From: Clostridia bacterium
GTDB lineage: Bacteria > Bacillota > Clostridia > UBA1381
DNA length: 64,000 nucleotides
Reading direction: 5' to 3'
Assembly (NCBI GenBank): GCA_900756545.1
Contig: CAAEKO010000031.1
Location: 1-64,000, forward strand
This document shows, piece by piece, positions 16,777 through 25,959 of the stretch. How positions within the stretch are numbered: position 1 is the stretch's first letter; the number at the start of each line of letters is the position of its first letter. Position numbers and translations under genes: made by a program. The notes beneath the pieces are model-generated. The model ran no database searches, was not told the DNA's origin, and saw only the letters and a list, made by a program, of their open reading frames with translations.

Positions 16777-18201
16777 CTATTTCCCATCCTTTAAAATATT
16801 ATGTACGATCACCCGCTCATCAAAGTCAATCTTTTCTTTACCGATGATCTGATAAGTTTCCTGTCCTTTTCCCGCTAAAACCACCACATCGTCCTTGCGT
16901 GCCAAAAAAAGCGCTTCCCGAATTGCCTCGCGGCGATCGGGAACTACAATATAGTTTTCCATTCCCGCCATACCCGCCAAAATATCCTGTATAATCGCCA
17001 AAGGATTTTCCGTTCGGGGATTATCTGACGTCACAATAGCAAGGTCAGCCAGTGTACCGGCAATTTTCCCCATTTTGGGGCGCTTGGTTGTATCTCTGTC
17101 ACCACCGCAGCCAAACAACACAATGACCCGCCCTCTGGCAAAGCCCCGTACTGTATGCAGGATTTTTTCTAACCCGTCCGGTGAATGTGCGTAATCTATA
17201 ATCACAGTGTAATCCGTATCTGTCGGCACAACCTCTACCCGCCCGCATACGCCTTTTGCATTTGCTAAACCTTCCTGTATCACCTCTGCCGGCAATTCCA
17301 GCGCCGCACAGGCGCCAATGGCGGACAGCCCGTTATATACACTGAATTTTCCCGGAATAGCAAGCTTAACTGGATAAATCATTCCGCGTTCTGCCGCGTC
17401 AAACTGTATGCCGCCGGCAGATAACCGAATGTTGCCCGCCATAACATCAGCATCATGCAGGCCTGTTGTCAGCACAGGACAGGGTAGGTCTGCGGCAATT
17501 TTACGTCCTCCAGCATCATCAATATTAATAATTCCAATATCCGCAATATCAAACAGCTTTTTCTTTGCCGCTAAATATCTGTCCATGGTTTTGTGAAAAT
17601 CAAGATGATCTTGGGTCAGATTTGTAAACACGCCTATTTTATACCGGCATCCATATACCCGTTCAAGCTCCAGCGCATGGGAGGAAACCTCCATCACCGC
17701 ATACTCCACACCACGGCAGACAAATTCCGCGAAAATCTGATTCAGTTCAATAGCATCCGGCGTTGTTGGCGTGGTGCTCGTAATCGGTAATTTTTCTCCG
17801 CAGGCAGTGATTTCATTGGTTCCAATCAAACCTGTTTTGTATCCGCCTGCATTTAAAATGCTTTGGATCAGATAAGTAACCGTGGTCTTTCCATTTGTTC
17901 CCGTTACGCCAATCAATTTAAGCTTATCTGCCGGATGTCCATAAAATTTTGCCGCCAGGCATGCCAAATCCTGTCTTGGATTTACTGTATGGATATAGGG
18001 GACAGACAATTCAGGCATTTCTTTGGCAACAATCACCACCGCGCCGTTTTCCACCGCCATTTCGATATACCTACCGCCATCATCCTCCGCTCCCTGAATT
18101 GCAACAAATACATTCCCTGGCTTGATTTTTCGGGAATCACAGGCGATCCCTGTAATATCCACATCCGGAAAGCCCTTCGGATATGTTTCTCCAAATAACA
18201 C
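16777..18201 (-). CDS. murE: UDP-MurNAc-L-Ala-D-Glu ligase (MurE), probably diaminopimelate-adding
   Basis: Adds the third stem-peptide residue. 474 residues from GTG 18201. N-terminal UDP-binding DVDITGIACDSRKIKPGNVF, P-loop VTGTNGKTTVTYLIQ, and the C-terminal substrate block SDNPRTENP. The DNPR motif is the established marker for meso-diaminopimelate specificity, so DAP is predicted. The start is unclear: GTG 18201 has no Shine-Dalgarno sequence, while a GGAAAG lies six bases before an in-frame ATT at 18219; the true protein may be a few residues longer. It lies 76 bases after the PBP gene. Confidence 0.93.
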   Translation of the reverse strand: MLFGETYPKGFPDVDITGIACDSRKIKPGNVFVAIQGAEDDGGRYIEMAVENGAVVIVAKEMPELSVPYIHTVNPRQDLACLAAKFYGHPADKLKLIGVTGTNGKTTVTYLIQSILNAGGYKTGLIGTNEITACGEKLPITSTTPTTPDAIELNQIFAEFVCRGVEYAVMEVSSHALELERVYGCRYKIGVFTNLTQDHLDFHKTMDRYLAAKKKLFDIADIGIINIDDAGGRKIAADLPCPVLTTGLHDADVMAGNIRLSAGGIQFDAAERGMIYPVKLAIPGKFSVYNGLSAIGACAALELPAEVIQEGLANAKGVCGRVEVVPTDTDYTVIIDYAHSPDGLEKILHTVRGFARGRVIVLFGCGGDRDTTKRPKMGKIAGTLADLAIVTSDNPRTENPLAIIQDILAGMAGMENYIVVPDRREAIREALFLARKDDVVVLAGKGQETYQIIGKEKIDFDERVIVHNILKDGK

Positions 18202-18276
18202 ATGTGCTAAAATAAGAATCAGCTTCTTTCCAAAACATTCAGATTTTCTGTCTTTCGTGTTTTGGACTGCTTTTCC

Positions 18277-20517
18277 TTAGTCTGCCGCCGCGTGCCGGAA
18301 TTCTACACTGATAACGGTTGCCGGCGGTACCTTAGCGCCCGGCTCCTTGCTTTGCTTAACAGCATACGCGCCGCTGGCCGAGTTTTGCCCGGCGCCGACT
18401 GCCTCAAAATTCAGCCCGTATTCCTCTAAGGTCCGCCGTGCCTCTGCAACAGATTTTCCCGTCACATCCGGCACAGTGGCGTATTTTTCCTCGTCAATTT
18501 CCTCTGTATAAATAATTACTGTAGATTGCTCAGTCACGCTGACGCCTGGCTTGGGCAGCTGATCTACAACAGTTTCACCATCGCCAACTACCTTAGTCTT
18601 AAATCCATTATTCTGAATCGTTTTTTTCGCCTCGTCAACGCTCATTTGCCGCAGCTCCGGCACAGCGATGGAAACGGCTGCCGCCTCCTCTTCCGTATAC
18701 TGCCGCTCAACGCCTAGATACTCTAATGTTTCCTCAATCACTGCGCCGACTACCGGCGCAGCAATCGTACCGCCGTAGCGGACGGCAACCTGCGGTTCAT
18801 CCATCATAATCAGGCAAACAATTTGTGGATCATCCGCCGGCGCAAAGCCCACAAAAGAAGCAATACGTTTATTGTTGTTACGGCCTTTTTCCGAAGTTCC
18901 TGTCTTTCCGCCAATCCGGTAACCCTTGATATACGCGTTTTTACCCGAACCAGTGGGGCTGGCTACAACAGATTCAAGAACTTCCCGCATTTTTTTCGAC
19001 GTTTCTTCTGAGATAACCTTATTCACGATTTCCGGCTGATAGCTCTTCACGATACCAGACTCATTCCGAATCTCCTTGATAATATGGGGCTTCATCAGGT
19101 TTCCCCCGTTGATAACCGATGAAATTGCGGTAATCAGTTGAATCGGCGTTACACTGAAGCCCTGTCCAAAGGAACTTGTCGCCAGGTCGACCTCGCTGAG
19201 TTTGTTTTTGTAATAAATACTGTTGGATTCCCCAATCATTTCAATACCGGTTTTTTCTGTTAGGCCAAATGCCTTGAAATATTCCGCAAACTTTTCAGGC
19301 CCAACCCGTTTACCTAGCTCCATAAACGCCGGATTGCAGGAATTTTGTACGGCCTGCTGGAAGTTCTGTGAGCCATGCCCCTTTGTATTGCTGCATCGGA
19401 TTTTTCGATCCGCTACGATCCGGAAGCCCGGGCACGCAAAGGTGGAAGTGTCGTCTACGACATTTTCCTCCAGCGCCATAGCCGCCGTCATGATCTTAAA
19501 GGTAGAGCCTGGTTCATATGTATCGGTAATCGCCTTATTGCGCCACATTTTATTGCGGATTGCGGCGATAGCCTTAGACTGCAGATCCTCATCGTCCGAC
19601 TCATAGTTTTTCATGACGTCATCCTGGTCAAGATCGATAGCATGCTCCACAAACTGTGTAATATCATAGGGGTTGTTCACATCAAAATCTGGTTTAGTCG
19701 CCATAGCAAGGACATCACCTGTTTTGGGGTTCATAATGATTCCCGCCGCCCCCTCTTTCAGCTTATTTTCCGCCACAGCTGTTTCCAGCCGCTTTTCCAG
19801 AAAATGCTGAATGGTCTCGTCAATTGTCAGTACAATATTTGCGCCCTTTTGTGCGTCCTTCTGCTCCTCGTACTGTAAATCCATATCCGTCCCATTTGCG
19901 CTTTTCGCGCTCAGCACACTGCCCGCCCGGCCTGTCAGTTCATCGTCAAAAGTCATTTCAATCCCTTGCAGACCATTGTTGTCATAGCCGGTAAAACCAA
20001 TGATGTGGGGCGCTATACTGTATTTATAATACCGTTTGGAGTCCTGCTCGAAATAAATTCCGGAAAACAGCTTTGCCATTTCCTTGTCTTTAGAGCTATC
20101 CTTCAAATCCTTAATCGCCTGGGTTTCCTCCACAGTAATCCGCTTTTTGATGACCTGATAGCGGTTTGTTTTGGTCAGCAGCTTATAGATGCTTTCATAA
20201 TCCATGGACAAGATACTGGAAAGCTTAGTTGCCACTGTTTCCGCCGCCTTATCCTTGGCAATCTGCTGGGGATTGCAAACCACTGTATCTACTGATGCAC
20301 TCTCCGCAATTGGTTTATTGTTCCGGTCATACACTGTTCCGCGGCTGGCTACCACCACAGTAGCGTTAGTCTGCTGTTCCGCTGCTCGTGCCTTCATTTC
20401 CTCTCCCCGCACGATCTGCCAGTACGCTACACGAAATACCAGCAAAGCCAGTAAGGCTATTAAAATGATAAACAAAATCACTGCGCGCTTGCGCATTTTT
20501 CCCAAAGTTATCGCCAT
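18277..20517 (-). CDS. Class B penicillin-binding protein with two PASTA domains (SpoVD/PBP2B-like)
   Basis: Cross-links peptidoglycan outside the membrane. 746 residues from ATG 20517 (AAGGA nine bases upstream; an in-frame ATG three codons earlier is possible). One N-terminal membrane anchor (about 12-33) is followed by the dimer domain starting ASRGTVYDRNNKPIAES. The transpeptidase has SxxK at EPGSTFKIMT (Ser about 338), SxN as QNSCNPAFM, and KTG as GGKTGTSEKG. Two PASTA repeats end the protein (about 625-745). Class B PBPs with PASTA domains in this cluster position are FtsI/PBP2B or sporulation SpoVD; the sequence cannot separate them. It partners with the SEDS protein encoded downstream. 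Confidence 0.92.
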   Translation of the reverse strand: MAITLGKMRKRAVILFIILIALLALLVFRVAYWQIVRGEEMKARAAEQQTNATVVVASRGTVYDRNNKPIAESASVDTVVCNPQQIAKDKAAETVATKLSSILSMDYESIYKLLTKTNRYQVIKKRITVEETQAIKDLKDSSKDKEMAKLFSGIYFEQDSKRYYKYSIAPHIIGFTGYDNNGLQGIEMTFDDELTGRAGSVLSAKSANGTDMDLQYEEQKDAQKGANIVLTIDETIQHFLEKRLETAVAENKLKEGAAGIIMNPKTGDVLAMATKPDFDVNNPYDITQFVEHAIDLDQDDVMKNYESDDEDLQSKAIAAIRNKMWRNKAITDTYEPGSTFKIMTAAMALEENVVDDTSTFACPGFRIVADRKIRCSNTKGHGSQNFQQAVQNSCNPAFMELGKRVGPEKFAEYFKAFGLTEKTGIEMIGESNSIYYKNKLSEVDLATSSFGQGFSVTPIQLITAISSVINGGNLMKPHIIKEIRNESGIVKSYQPEIVNKVISEETSKKMREVLESVVASPTGSGKNAYIKGYRIGGKTGTSEKGRNNNKRIASFVGFAPADDPQIVCLIMMDEPQVAVRYGGTIAAPVVGAVIEETLEYLGVERQYTEEEAAAVSIAVPELRQMSVDEAKKTIQNNGFKTKVVGDGETVVDQLPKPGVSVTEQSTVIIYTEEIDEEKYATVPDVTGKSVAEARRTLEEYGLNFEAVGAGQNSASGAYAVKQSKEPGAKVPPATVISVEFRHAAAD

Positions 20518-20606
20518 TAACCTCATTCCTTTTCAGTTGTCGCCGGTATACTGAAAACGCAAGCAAAAAATTTTGCTTGCGCAAGGTAACCGTTTCATAT
20601 TCTATT

Positions 20607-21101
20607 TTATTTCCAGTTTAGCTTAAATATGCCTAATAAGTTCCTTTTCAAGCTGTCCGCAGTATTGGTTACGCGGCTTTTTATACCTTCTACATCGTTT
20701 GCCGTCACTTCTGTCACATCATCCTGTTTGATATTCACGTATACAGTCTGATATTTTTCCGGTCTCTGCATTTTCAGCTTTGCAGTCGCCATCTTTTCTA
20801 TCGTGGTCAGATCCACGCTTTGTTCCAGCTCAAATACCTTTTGGCTTGTGTAAGATTCTAATGTAGACAATTGCTTTTCCAAAGATTTGATCTCCTGTTC
20901 TGTTTCAAAAACCATAACATGCTTTGAGATCATAAAATAGGCGGAAACGGAGAGCAGCAATATCATAAAAATCAAGCGGAGATTCAATTTCGCTCTTTTC
21001 ACTGCCGTTTTCTTCTTGGCAGTCTGCTTTTTTACGGGCTTTGCTTTCGTTTCAAGATAATCATCTTTTTCAAGCTTATACGCTAAGTTGCCGTACCCCA
21101 A
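20607..21101 (-). CDS. ftsL: FtsL-like divisome protein
   Basis: 164 residues. A Lys-rich cytoplasmic tail (PVKKQTAKKKTAVKRAKLNL) precedes one membrane helix (about 40-60) and then a coiled coil (FETEQEIKSLEKQLSTLESY). Sequence is poorly conserved in this family; the call rests on the topology and the position between rsmH and the class B PBP, exactly where ftsL sits in dcw clusters. Family role: FtsL with DivIC/FtsB helps activate the septal synthase. The C-terminal tail is longer than in B. subtilis FtsL. Confidence 0.8.
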   Translation of the reverse strand: MGYGNLAYKLEKDDYLETKAKPVKKQTAKKKTAVKRAKLNLRLIFMILLLSVSAYFMISKHVMVFETEQEIKSLEKQLSTLESYTSQKVFELEQSVDLTTIEKMATAKLKMQRPEKYQTVYVNIKQDDVTEVTANDVEGIKSRVTNTADSLKRNLLGIFKLNWK

Positions 21102-21118
21102 TTTCTACACCCTTTCCT

Positions 21119-22051
21119 TTAAATTTTTTCCACCACGCGCAGTTTCGCACTTTTTGATCTTATGTTTTCCCGCAGTTCCTCCGCAGACGGAAGAATCGGC
21201 TTTTTATTTACCAGCCTTATCTGCGGTTTCTTTCCACACACACACACCGGAAAATCCTTTGGACATGTACACCCTGCCGCCAACTCCGCAAAGACCCGCT
21301 TCACGATCCTGTCCTCCAGGGAATGAAATGTGATCGCCGCCAGTCGGCCGCCCGGCTTTAAGACATCCACAAAATCCAATAATGCCTGTTTTAAAATTTC
21401 CAGTTCGCCATTCACCTCTATACGGATAGCCTGAAATACCCGTTTTGCCGGATGAGAGCTGTCTTTGCGCGCCGCCTTGGGAATCGCTGACCGGATTACA
21501 TCAACAAGCTCCCCTGTTGTTTCCAGCGGTTTTTCCTGCCTGCGCTCGGTGATAAACTCCGCAATACGTTTTGACCAGTTCTCCTCTCCGTATTCATAAA
21601 AAATACGGGTCAGTTCTTCTTTCGTATATCCATTCACAATGTCATATGCACTCCTGGGGTTATCCTGGTTCATACGCATGTCCAGTTGTGCATCATGCAT
21701 ATAACTGAATCCACGTCCGGCATTGTCCAATTGATAGGAGGAAACTCCCAGATCCAGCACCGCGCCGTCGATGGCGTTTATTTCCAGCCCCGCCAGTATT
21801 GCTTTAATCTGACTGAAATTCCTGTTTATAAAGGTAGCTTGTCCCAAAAAAGATTCCAGCCTCTTTTTCGCGGCAACGATGGCTTCTTTATCCTGATCTA
21901 TACCGACCAAACGAATGTCTTCGCCCCGCTCCAGGATGCCATAGGCATGTCCGCCGCCGCCCAGCGTACCATCTACATAGATCCCGCCGGACTTAATATC
22001 CAGATTCTCCATGGTTTCCCGGAATAATACTGATATATGCTTAAACTCCAT
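21119..22051 (-). CDS. rsmH: 16S rRNA (cytosine-1402-N4)-methyltransferase
   Basis: SAM-dependent methylation of the 16S rRNA decoding site. 310 residues from ATG 22051 (GGTGGG just upstream); the longer frame from 22096 overlaps mraZ and lacks a site. The N-terminus EFKHISVLFRETMENL is standard, the SAM motif is VDGTLGGGGHAYGIL, and other family blocks are VLDLGVSSYQLDNAGRGFSY and ITFHSLEDRIVK. The Cys-bearing CTCPKDFPVCVCG loop near the end is typical of Firmicute RsmH. It starts 10 bases after mraZ. Confidence 0.95.
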   Translation of the reverse strand: MEFKHISVLFRETMENLDIKSGGIYVDGTLGGGGHAYGILERGEDIRLVGIDQDKEAIVAAKKRLESFLGQATFINRNFSQIKAILAGLEINAIDGAVLDLGVSSYQLDNAGRGFSYMHDAQLDMRMNQDNPRSAYDIVNGYTKEELTRIFYEYGEENWSKRIAEFITERRQEKPLETTGELVDVIRSAIPKAARKDSSHPAKRVFQAIRIEVNGELEILKQALLDFVDVLKPGGRLAAITFHSLEDRIVKRVFAELAAGCTCPKDFPVCVCGKKPQIRLVNKKPILPSAEELRENIRSKSAKLRVVEKI

Positions 22052-22061
22052 GAAACCCACC

Positions 22062-22505
22062 TTAAATATTGATATTGTATTGCTTGATTCCCTCAATCAC
22101 AATATCATCATCTATATTGGCATTGACACGGGCCCAAGCCTCAGCATCCCAAATCTCAAGCTTTGTATTCGCGCCGACCAGCACAATATCCTTGCTGATA
22201 CCCGCATAGTCTGACAACGGCTTGGAAAGGCTGACCCGGCCCTGCTTATCCAGATCACAGTCAATCGCATTCCCGAATATCTTACGCTGTAGATTGCCTA
22301 CGTTTGTGTCCGTGCCGGTAGGCAGACTGCTGAACTTTTGTGCAATAATTTCCCATTCTTCTTCTGTATAAAGGTTCAGGCACTTTTCGACCGGAGCTTT
22401 GGTGATATAGATGGTACCGGACAGCTTCTCCCTGATTTTCGCCGGCAGGATAAACCTGTTTCGATCGTCCATTTGCCGTTCGTATTCACCGACAAAACAC
22501 ACCAT
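22062..22505 (-). CDS. mraZ: Transcriptional regulator MraZ, first gene of the dcw operon
   Basis: 147 residues from ATG 22505 (AGGAAAGGA upstream; GTG 22514 is three codons earlier but sits too close to the site). Two AbrB-like swapped-hairpin repeats are visible: residues about 5-50 (GEYERQMDDRNRFILPAKIR) and 80-125 (CDLDKQGRVSLSKPLSDYAG), each with the family D-x-x-x-R motif. MraZ binds repeats upstream of its own operon and is an autorepressor in E. coli; matching repeats overlap the promoter here. Confidence 0.94.
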   Translation of the reverse strand: MVCFVGEYERQMDDRNRFILPAKIREKLSGTIYITKAPVEKCLNLYTEEEWEIIAQKFSSLPTGTDTNVGNLQRKIFGNAIDCDLDKQGRVSLSKPLSDYAGISKDIVLVGANTKLEIWDAEAWARVNANIDDDIVIEGIKQYNINI

Positions 22506-22550
22506 GGAAAACACCGTCCTTTCCTCTCAAAATATGGGGAAATCATTGGG

Positions 22551-22600
22551 ATCAACCATTTTTCCTCCAATTTCATCCCATTTGCTCCAATACACTCCCA
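22551..22600 (-). promoter_or_regulatory. MraZ-box array (operator of the dcw operon)
   Basis: Reading the minus strand from 22600, five 10-base units follow head to tail: TGGGAGTGTA, TTGGAGCAAA, TGGGATGAAA, TTGGAGGAAA, AATGGTTGAT. Known MraZ boxes are TGGGN repeats with a 10-bp period. The first unit overlaps the last base of the -10 box, so binding would block transcription initiation. Confidence 0.75.
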
Positions 22601-22628
22601 TTATACACCAACCCCTCCCTTTGTGCAA
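22600..22628 (-). promoter_or_regulatory. Promoter of the dcw operon
   Basis: Minus strand TTGCAC (22628-22623), 17-base spacer, TATAAT (22605-22600), with a leader of about 90 bases to mraZ. The spacer is G-rich. Confidence 0.75.
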
Positions 22629-22751
22629 GGTTTTTTATTAATTTTTTTAAAAAAATTTTTTATTTATATTACAAATTTTACCGTTATATGTTAGAATTGT
22701 GTAGAAAAATCAAAATCCGTAAAATTTTATACAATTTATAGTGGTTTCTGC

Positions 22752-22780
22752 TTGTATAATAAAAGAAAATACGGTATAAT
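22752..22780 (+). promoter_or_regulatory. Sigma-A promoter of tex-lgt
   Basis: TTGTAT (22752-22757), 17-base spacer, TATAAT (22775-22780), 36 bases before the tex start. Confidence 0.7.
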
Positions 22781-22815
22781 GATTAATATATCATTAGGAA
22801 GAAAGAGGAAACAAC

Positions 22816-24969
22816 ATGGCAGTTGATAAAATTACCCAAACATTGATTGACGAATTTTCCTTGAAAGAGTTTCAGGTAGTCAATACTTTAAAACTAATTG
22901 ACGAGGGCAACACGATTCCCTTCATCGCCCGATACCGTAAAGAAGCCACAGGAGAGCTTTCCGATGAAATCCTCCGCGACCTTTCTGTGCGTCTGGAGTA
23001 TTTGCGTAATATTGAGGCAAAAAAAGAAGAAGTGACCCGGCTGATTGATGAGCAAGGCAAGATGGACGACGAAATCCGATCAGCCATTGAAAAAGCCTCC
23101 ACCATAACAGAACTGGATGATATTTACCGTCCTTTCCGTCCTAAACGCCGAACCCGGGCAACCATCGCAAAAGAAAAAGGCCTTGAGCCATTGGCCCAGC
23201 TGCTGTTAACGCAGGAAAACAAAAATCCAGATGCAGCGGCTCTGGATTTTCTGGATGTAGAAAAGGGTGTAGAAACCACAGAAGACGCATTAGCCGGCGC
23301 AATGGACATTATTGCGGAAATAATTTCTGATAACCCAGACTATCGAAAGCTAATCCGGGAGATTACCTATAAAAATGGGCTACTTTCTACGAAAGCCGTC
23401 AAGGAGGAGGAAAGCGTATACGACATGTACGCAGAATTTTCCGAAGCTGTGCCGAAAATTGCAAATCATCGTATTCTGGCAATTAACCGCGGAGAGAAGG
23501 AAGGTTTTCTCCGCGTGAATCTGGAGGTGGACGAAAATATGCCTTTACAGGCGCTCTATCAGCATATCCTGGCCAAGCCTGCTACTGCCTCCACACAATA
23601 CGTACAAACCGCCGCAGAGGATGCTTATAAACGGCTGATCGCCCCCTCTATCGAAACGGAAATCCGGAACCTGCTCACTGAGCGTGCTGGCGACGCGGCC
23701 ATCAAGGTATTTGCAAAAAATCTGAACGGTCTGCTCTTACAGCCGCCCATAAAAAACCGTACGGTTTTAGGACTGGATCCAGGATATCGAACAGGCTGCA
23801 AGGTTGCGGTGGTGGATGACACAGGCAAAGTATTGGCCACAAATGTGGTCTATTGCACGCTGCCTAACCACGATAAGGCCAAGGCAAAGAAAATCCTCAA
23901 GGACTTGATTCTTAAATATAATGTTGATTTAATCTCCATTGGGAATGGCACAGCCTCCAAAGAAACAGAAATTCTGACCGCCGAGCTGCTCAAGGAGGTT
24001 GACAGGCAGGTCTATTATATGGTGGTCAGCGAAGCAGGGGCGTCGGTATATTCGGCCTCCAAGCTGGCCGCGGAGGAATTTCCCGAGTTTGACGTTTCCC
24101 TGCGGAGCGCAGTATCAATCGCCCGCCGTCTTCAGGACCCGCTGGCAGAGCTTGTAAAAATTGATCCTAAGGCCATCGGCGTAGGGCAATACCAGCACGA
24201 TATGAACCAGAAGCAGTTGGGTGAAGCGCTGGGCGGCGTCGTGGAGGACTGTGTAAACAGTGTGGGGGTTGACTTAAACACCGCCTCTCCTTCTCTGCTA
24301 TCCTATGTGGCTGGCGTCAATGCTACTGTCGCCAAAAATATTGCTGCATACCGCGAGGAAAACGGCAAATTTAAAAATCGCAGACAACTTTTGAAAGTTC
24401 CCAAATTAGGCAAAAAAGCCTTTGAACAGTGCGCCGGTTTCCTTCGGGTTACAGACGGCGACACTGTCTTCGACAACACCTCCGTCCATCCGGAAAGCTA
24501 CGAAGCAGCGGAAAAGCTGGCTGAAAAGCTGGGCTACACTAAAGAAGACGTGGTCTCCGGCAATATTGCGGATATCCGCAAGCGTCTTTCTATGCAGAGT
24601 TTGGATGCTCTTTCAGCGGAATTGGGTATAGGCGTGCCTACGATCCGTGATATCGCGGAAGCGCTTCTAAAAAAGGGCCGTGATCCCCGCGAAGAGTTGC
24701 CTCAGCCCGTTCTGCGTTCAGATATTATGGATATGAACGATCTCCAGCCTGGTATGGTCATGACCGGAACGGTTCGTAACGTCATAGATTTCGGCGCATT
24801 CGTGGATATCGGCGTCCATCAGGACGGTCTTGTGCATATCTCTCAAATCTGTGACCGCTATATCAAGCATCCGCTGGAGGTATTGTCGGTCGGGGATATT
24901 GTAAAGGTAAAAATACTCAGCGTGGATACTGCAAAAAAACGGATATCTCTGACAATGAAAGGATGTTGA
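22816..24969 (+). CDS. tex: Tex-family RNA-binding transcription accessory protein
   Basis: 717 residues, ATG preceded by GGAAGAAAGAGG. Order: N-terminal helical Tex domain (GNTIPFIARYRKEATGELSD), YqgF-like RNase H fold from about residue 320 (TVLGLDPGYRTGCKVAVVD), helix-hairpin-helix (VGVDLNTASPSLLSYVAGV), and a C-terminal S1 domain (PGMVMTGTVRNVIDFGAFVD). Tex binds nucleic acid through S1 and is a general transcription accessory factor in several bacteria. It is followed by lgt after only two bases, so the two are co-transcribed. Confidence 0.95.
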   Translation: MAVDKITQTLIDEFSLKEFQVVNTLKLIDEGNTIPFIARYRKEATGELSDEILRDLSVRLEYLRNIEAKKEEVTRLIDEQGKMDDEIRSAIEKASTITELDDIYRPFRPKRRTRATIAKEKGLEPLAQLLLTQENKNPDAAALDFLDVEKGVETTEDALAGAMDIIAEIISDNPDYRKLIREITYKNGLLSTKAVKEEESVYDMYAEFSEAVPKIANHRILAINRGEKEGFLRVNLEVDENMPLQALYQHILAKPATASTQYVQTAAEDAYKRLIAPSIETEIRNLLTERAGDAAIKVFAKNLNGLLLQPPIKNRTVLGLDPGYRTGCKVAVVDDTGKVLATNVVYCTLPNHDKAKAKKILKDLILKYNVDLISIGNGTASKETEILTAELLKEVDRQVYYMVVSEAGASVYSASKLAAEEFPEFDVSLRSAVSIARRLQDPLAELVKIDPKAIGVGQYQHDMNQKQLGEALGGVVEDCVNSVGVDLNTASPSLLSYVAGVNATVAKNIAAYREENGKFKNRRQLLKVPKLGKKAFEQCAGFLRVTDGDTVFDNTSVHPESYEAAEKLAEKLGYTKEDVVSGNIADIRKRLSMQSLDALSAELGIGVPTIRDIAEALLKKGRDPREELPQPVLRSDIMDMNDLQPGMVMTGTVRNVIDFGAFVDIGVHQDGLVHISQICDRYIKHPLEVLSVGDIVKVKILSVDTAKKRISLTMKGC

Positions 24970-24971
24970 TT

Positions 24972-25775
24972 ATGACAAATCAAATTGCATTCCCCGGATT
25001 GGGCGTAAATTTACAAATCAATCGGGTAGCTTTTCATATATTTGGTCATCCCATTTACTGGTATGCACTGATTCTGCTGGCTGGATATATCGGTGGATTA
25101 ATTTTTGTCAGCTTGACCTGTAAAAAAAGAAGTGTATCTACAGACAACGTTTGGGACATTGCTTTCTGGGGTCTGATATTCGGTCTGCTTGGAGCACGGA
25201 CTTATTATGTGCTATTTGACCCGGGCTGTCTGAATGGTAATTTTTTAAATTTCTTTAAGCTTTGGGAAGGCGGTATCGCAATTTACGGCGCGGTCATCGG
25301 CGCTGTATTATCCTCGCTGATATACTGTAAAATTAAAAAACTTCCTGTATTGAATGTGTTTGACGTCTGCGCGCCGGGTCTTTTGATTGGGCAGATCATC
25401 GGACGCTGGGGGAACTTTGTAAATGCAGAGGTTTATGGGATGGAAACGAATCTTCCCTGGCGAATGACAATCAACGGCGGCGCAGGCGTCCATCCGTTAT
25501 TTCTTTATGAATCCCTTTGGAATCTGTTGGGGCTGGTTATTCTGCTTTTGTTCCGTGACAAAAAGAAAGCCGACGGACAAGTTTTCTTTTTTTACTGCTT
25601 TTGGTATAGCTTGGGCCGCCTGTTTTTAGAGGGAATGCGCCAGCAGGAATACATTCTGTACCTGATCCCGGAAAAGCTCGGAATTTCGCAGGTTGTGGCG
25701 TTTATTGGCATTGTGGTATCCATCGCCGTTCTCATTATTTTGACAAAAAGGGAAAAGAAAATAAACAAGGAATAA
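24972..25775 (+). CDS. lgt: Prolipoprotein diacylglyceryl transferase
   Basis: Transfers diacylglycerol from phosphatidylglycerol to the lipobox Cys of lipoproteins, in the membrane. 267 residues with about seven membrane helices. The signature GQIIGRWGNFVNAEVYGME is intact and HPLFLYESLWNLLG follows. The start is ATG 24972 (AAAGGA eight bases upstream, inside the tex stop region). An intrinsic terminator follows the stop. Confidence 0.95.
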   Translation: MTNQIAFPGLGVNLQINRVAFHIFGHPIYWYALILLAGYIGGLIFVSLTCKKRSVSTDNVWDIAFWGLIFGLLGARTYYVLFDPGCLNGNFLNFFKLWEGGIAIYGAVIGAVLSSLIYCKIKKLPVLNVFDVCAPGLLIGQIIGRWGNFVNAEVYGMETNLPWRMTINGGAGVHPLFLYESLWNLLGLVILLLFRDKKKADGQVFFFYCFWYSLGRLFLEGMRQQEYILYLIPEKLGISQVVAFIGIVVSIAVLIILTKREKKINKE

Positions 25776-25779
25776 GTCG

Positions 25780-25816
25780 AAAAAAGCGGGTTGGAAGAAA
25801 TTCAGCCCGTTTTTTC
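25780..25816 (+). terminator. Intrinsic terminator of tex-lgt
   Basis: CGGGTTG (25787-25793) pairs with CAGCCCG (25803-25809, one G-T pair), followed by T7. Confidence 0.85.
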
Positions 25817-25882
25817 TGTTTTTCTTTTTCTTTTTGTCGATTTTTTGTAGATGATTTCTTGTCATTTTCTGTAAGGACTGTA

Positions 25883-25911
25883 TTGACAGTTCATGTTTTT
25901 TGATGTAGAAT
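25883..25911 (+). promoter_or_regulatory. Strong promoter of the Spo0E-like gene
   Basis: A perfect TTGACA (25883-25888), 17-base spacer, TAGAAT (25906-25911), 48 bases before the ATG. Confidence 0.75.
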
Positions 25912-25959
25912 AAACGCATACCAGATAGAAAATTGTATTTTGGGAAAGGAAGCGGTACA

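Noticed and set aside
19375..19878. Plus-strand 167-codon frame inside the PBP gene
   Set aside because: Antisense shadow of a well-supported class B PBP; no start signal.
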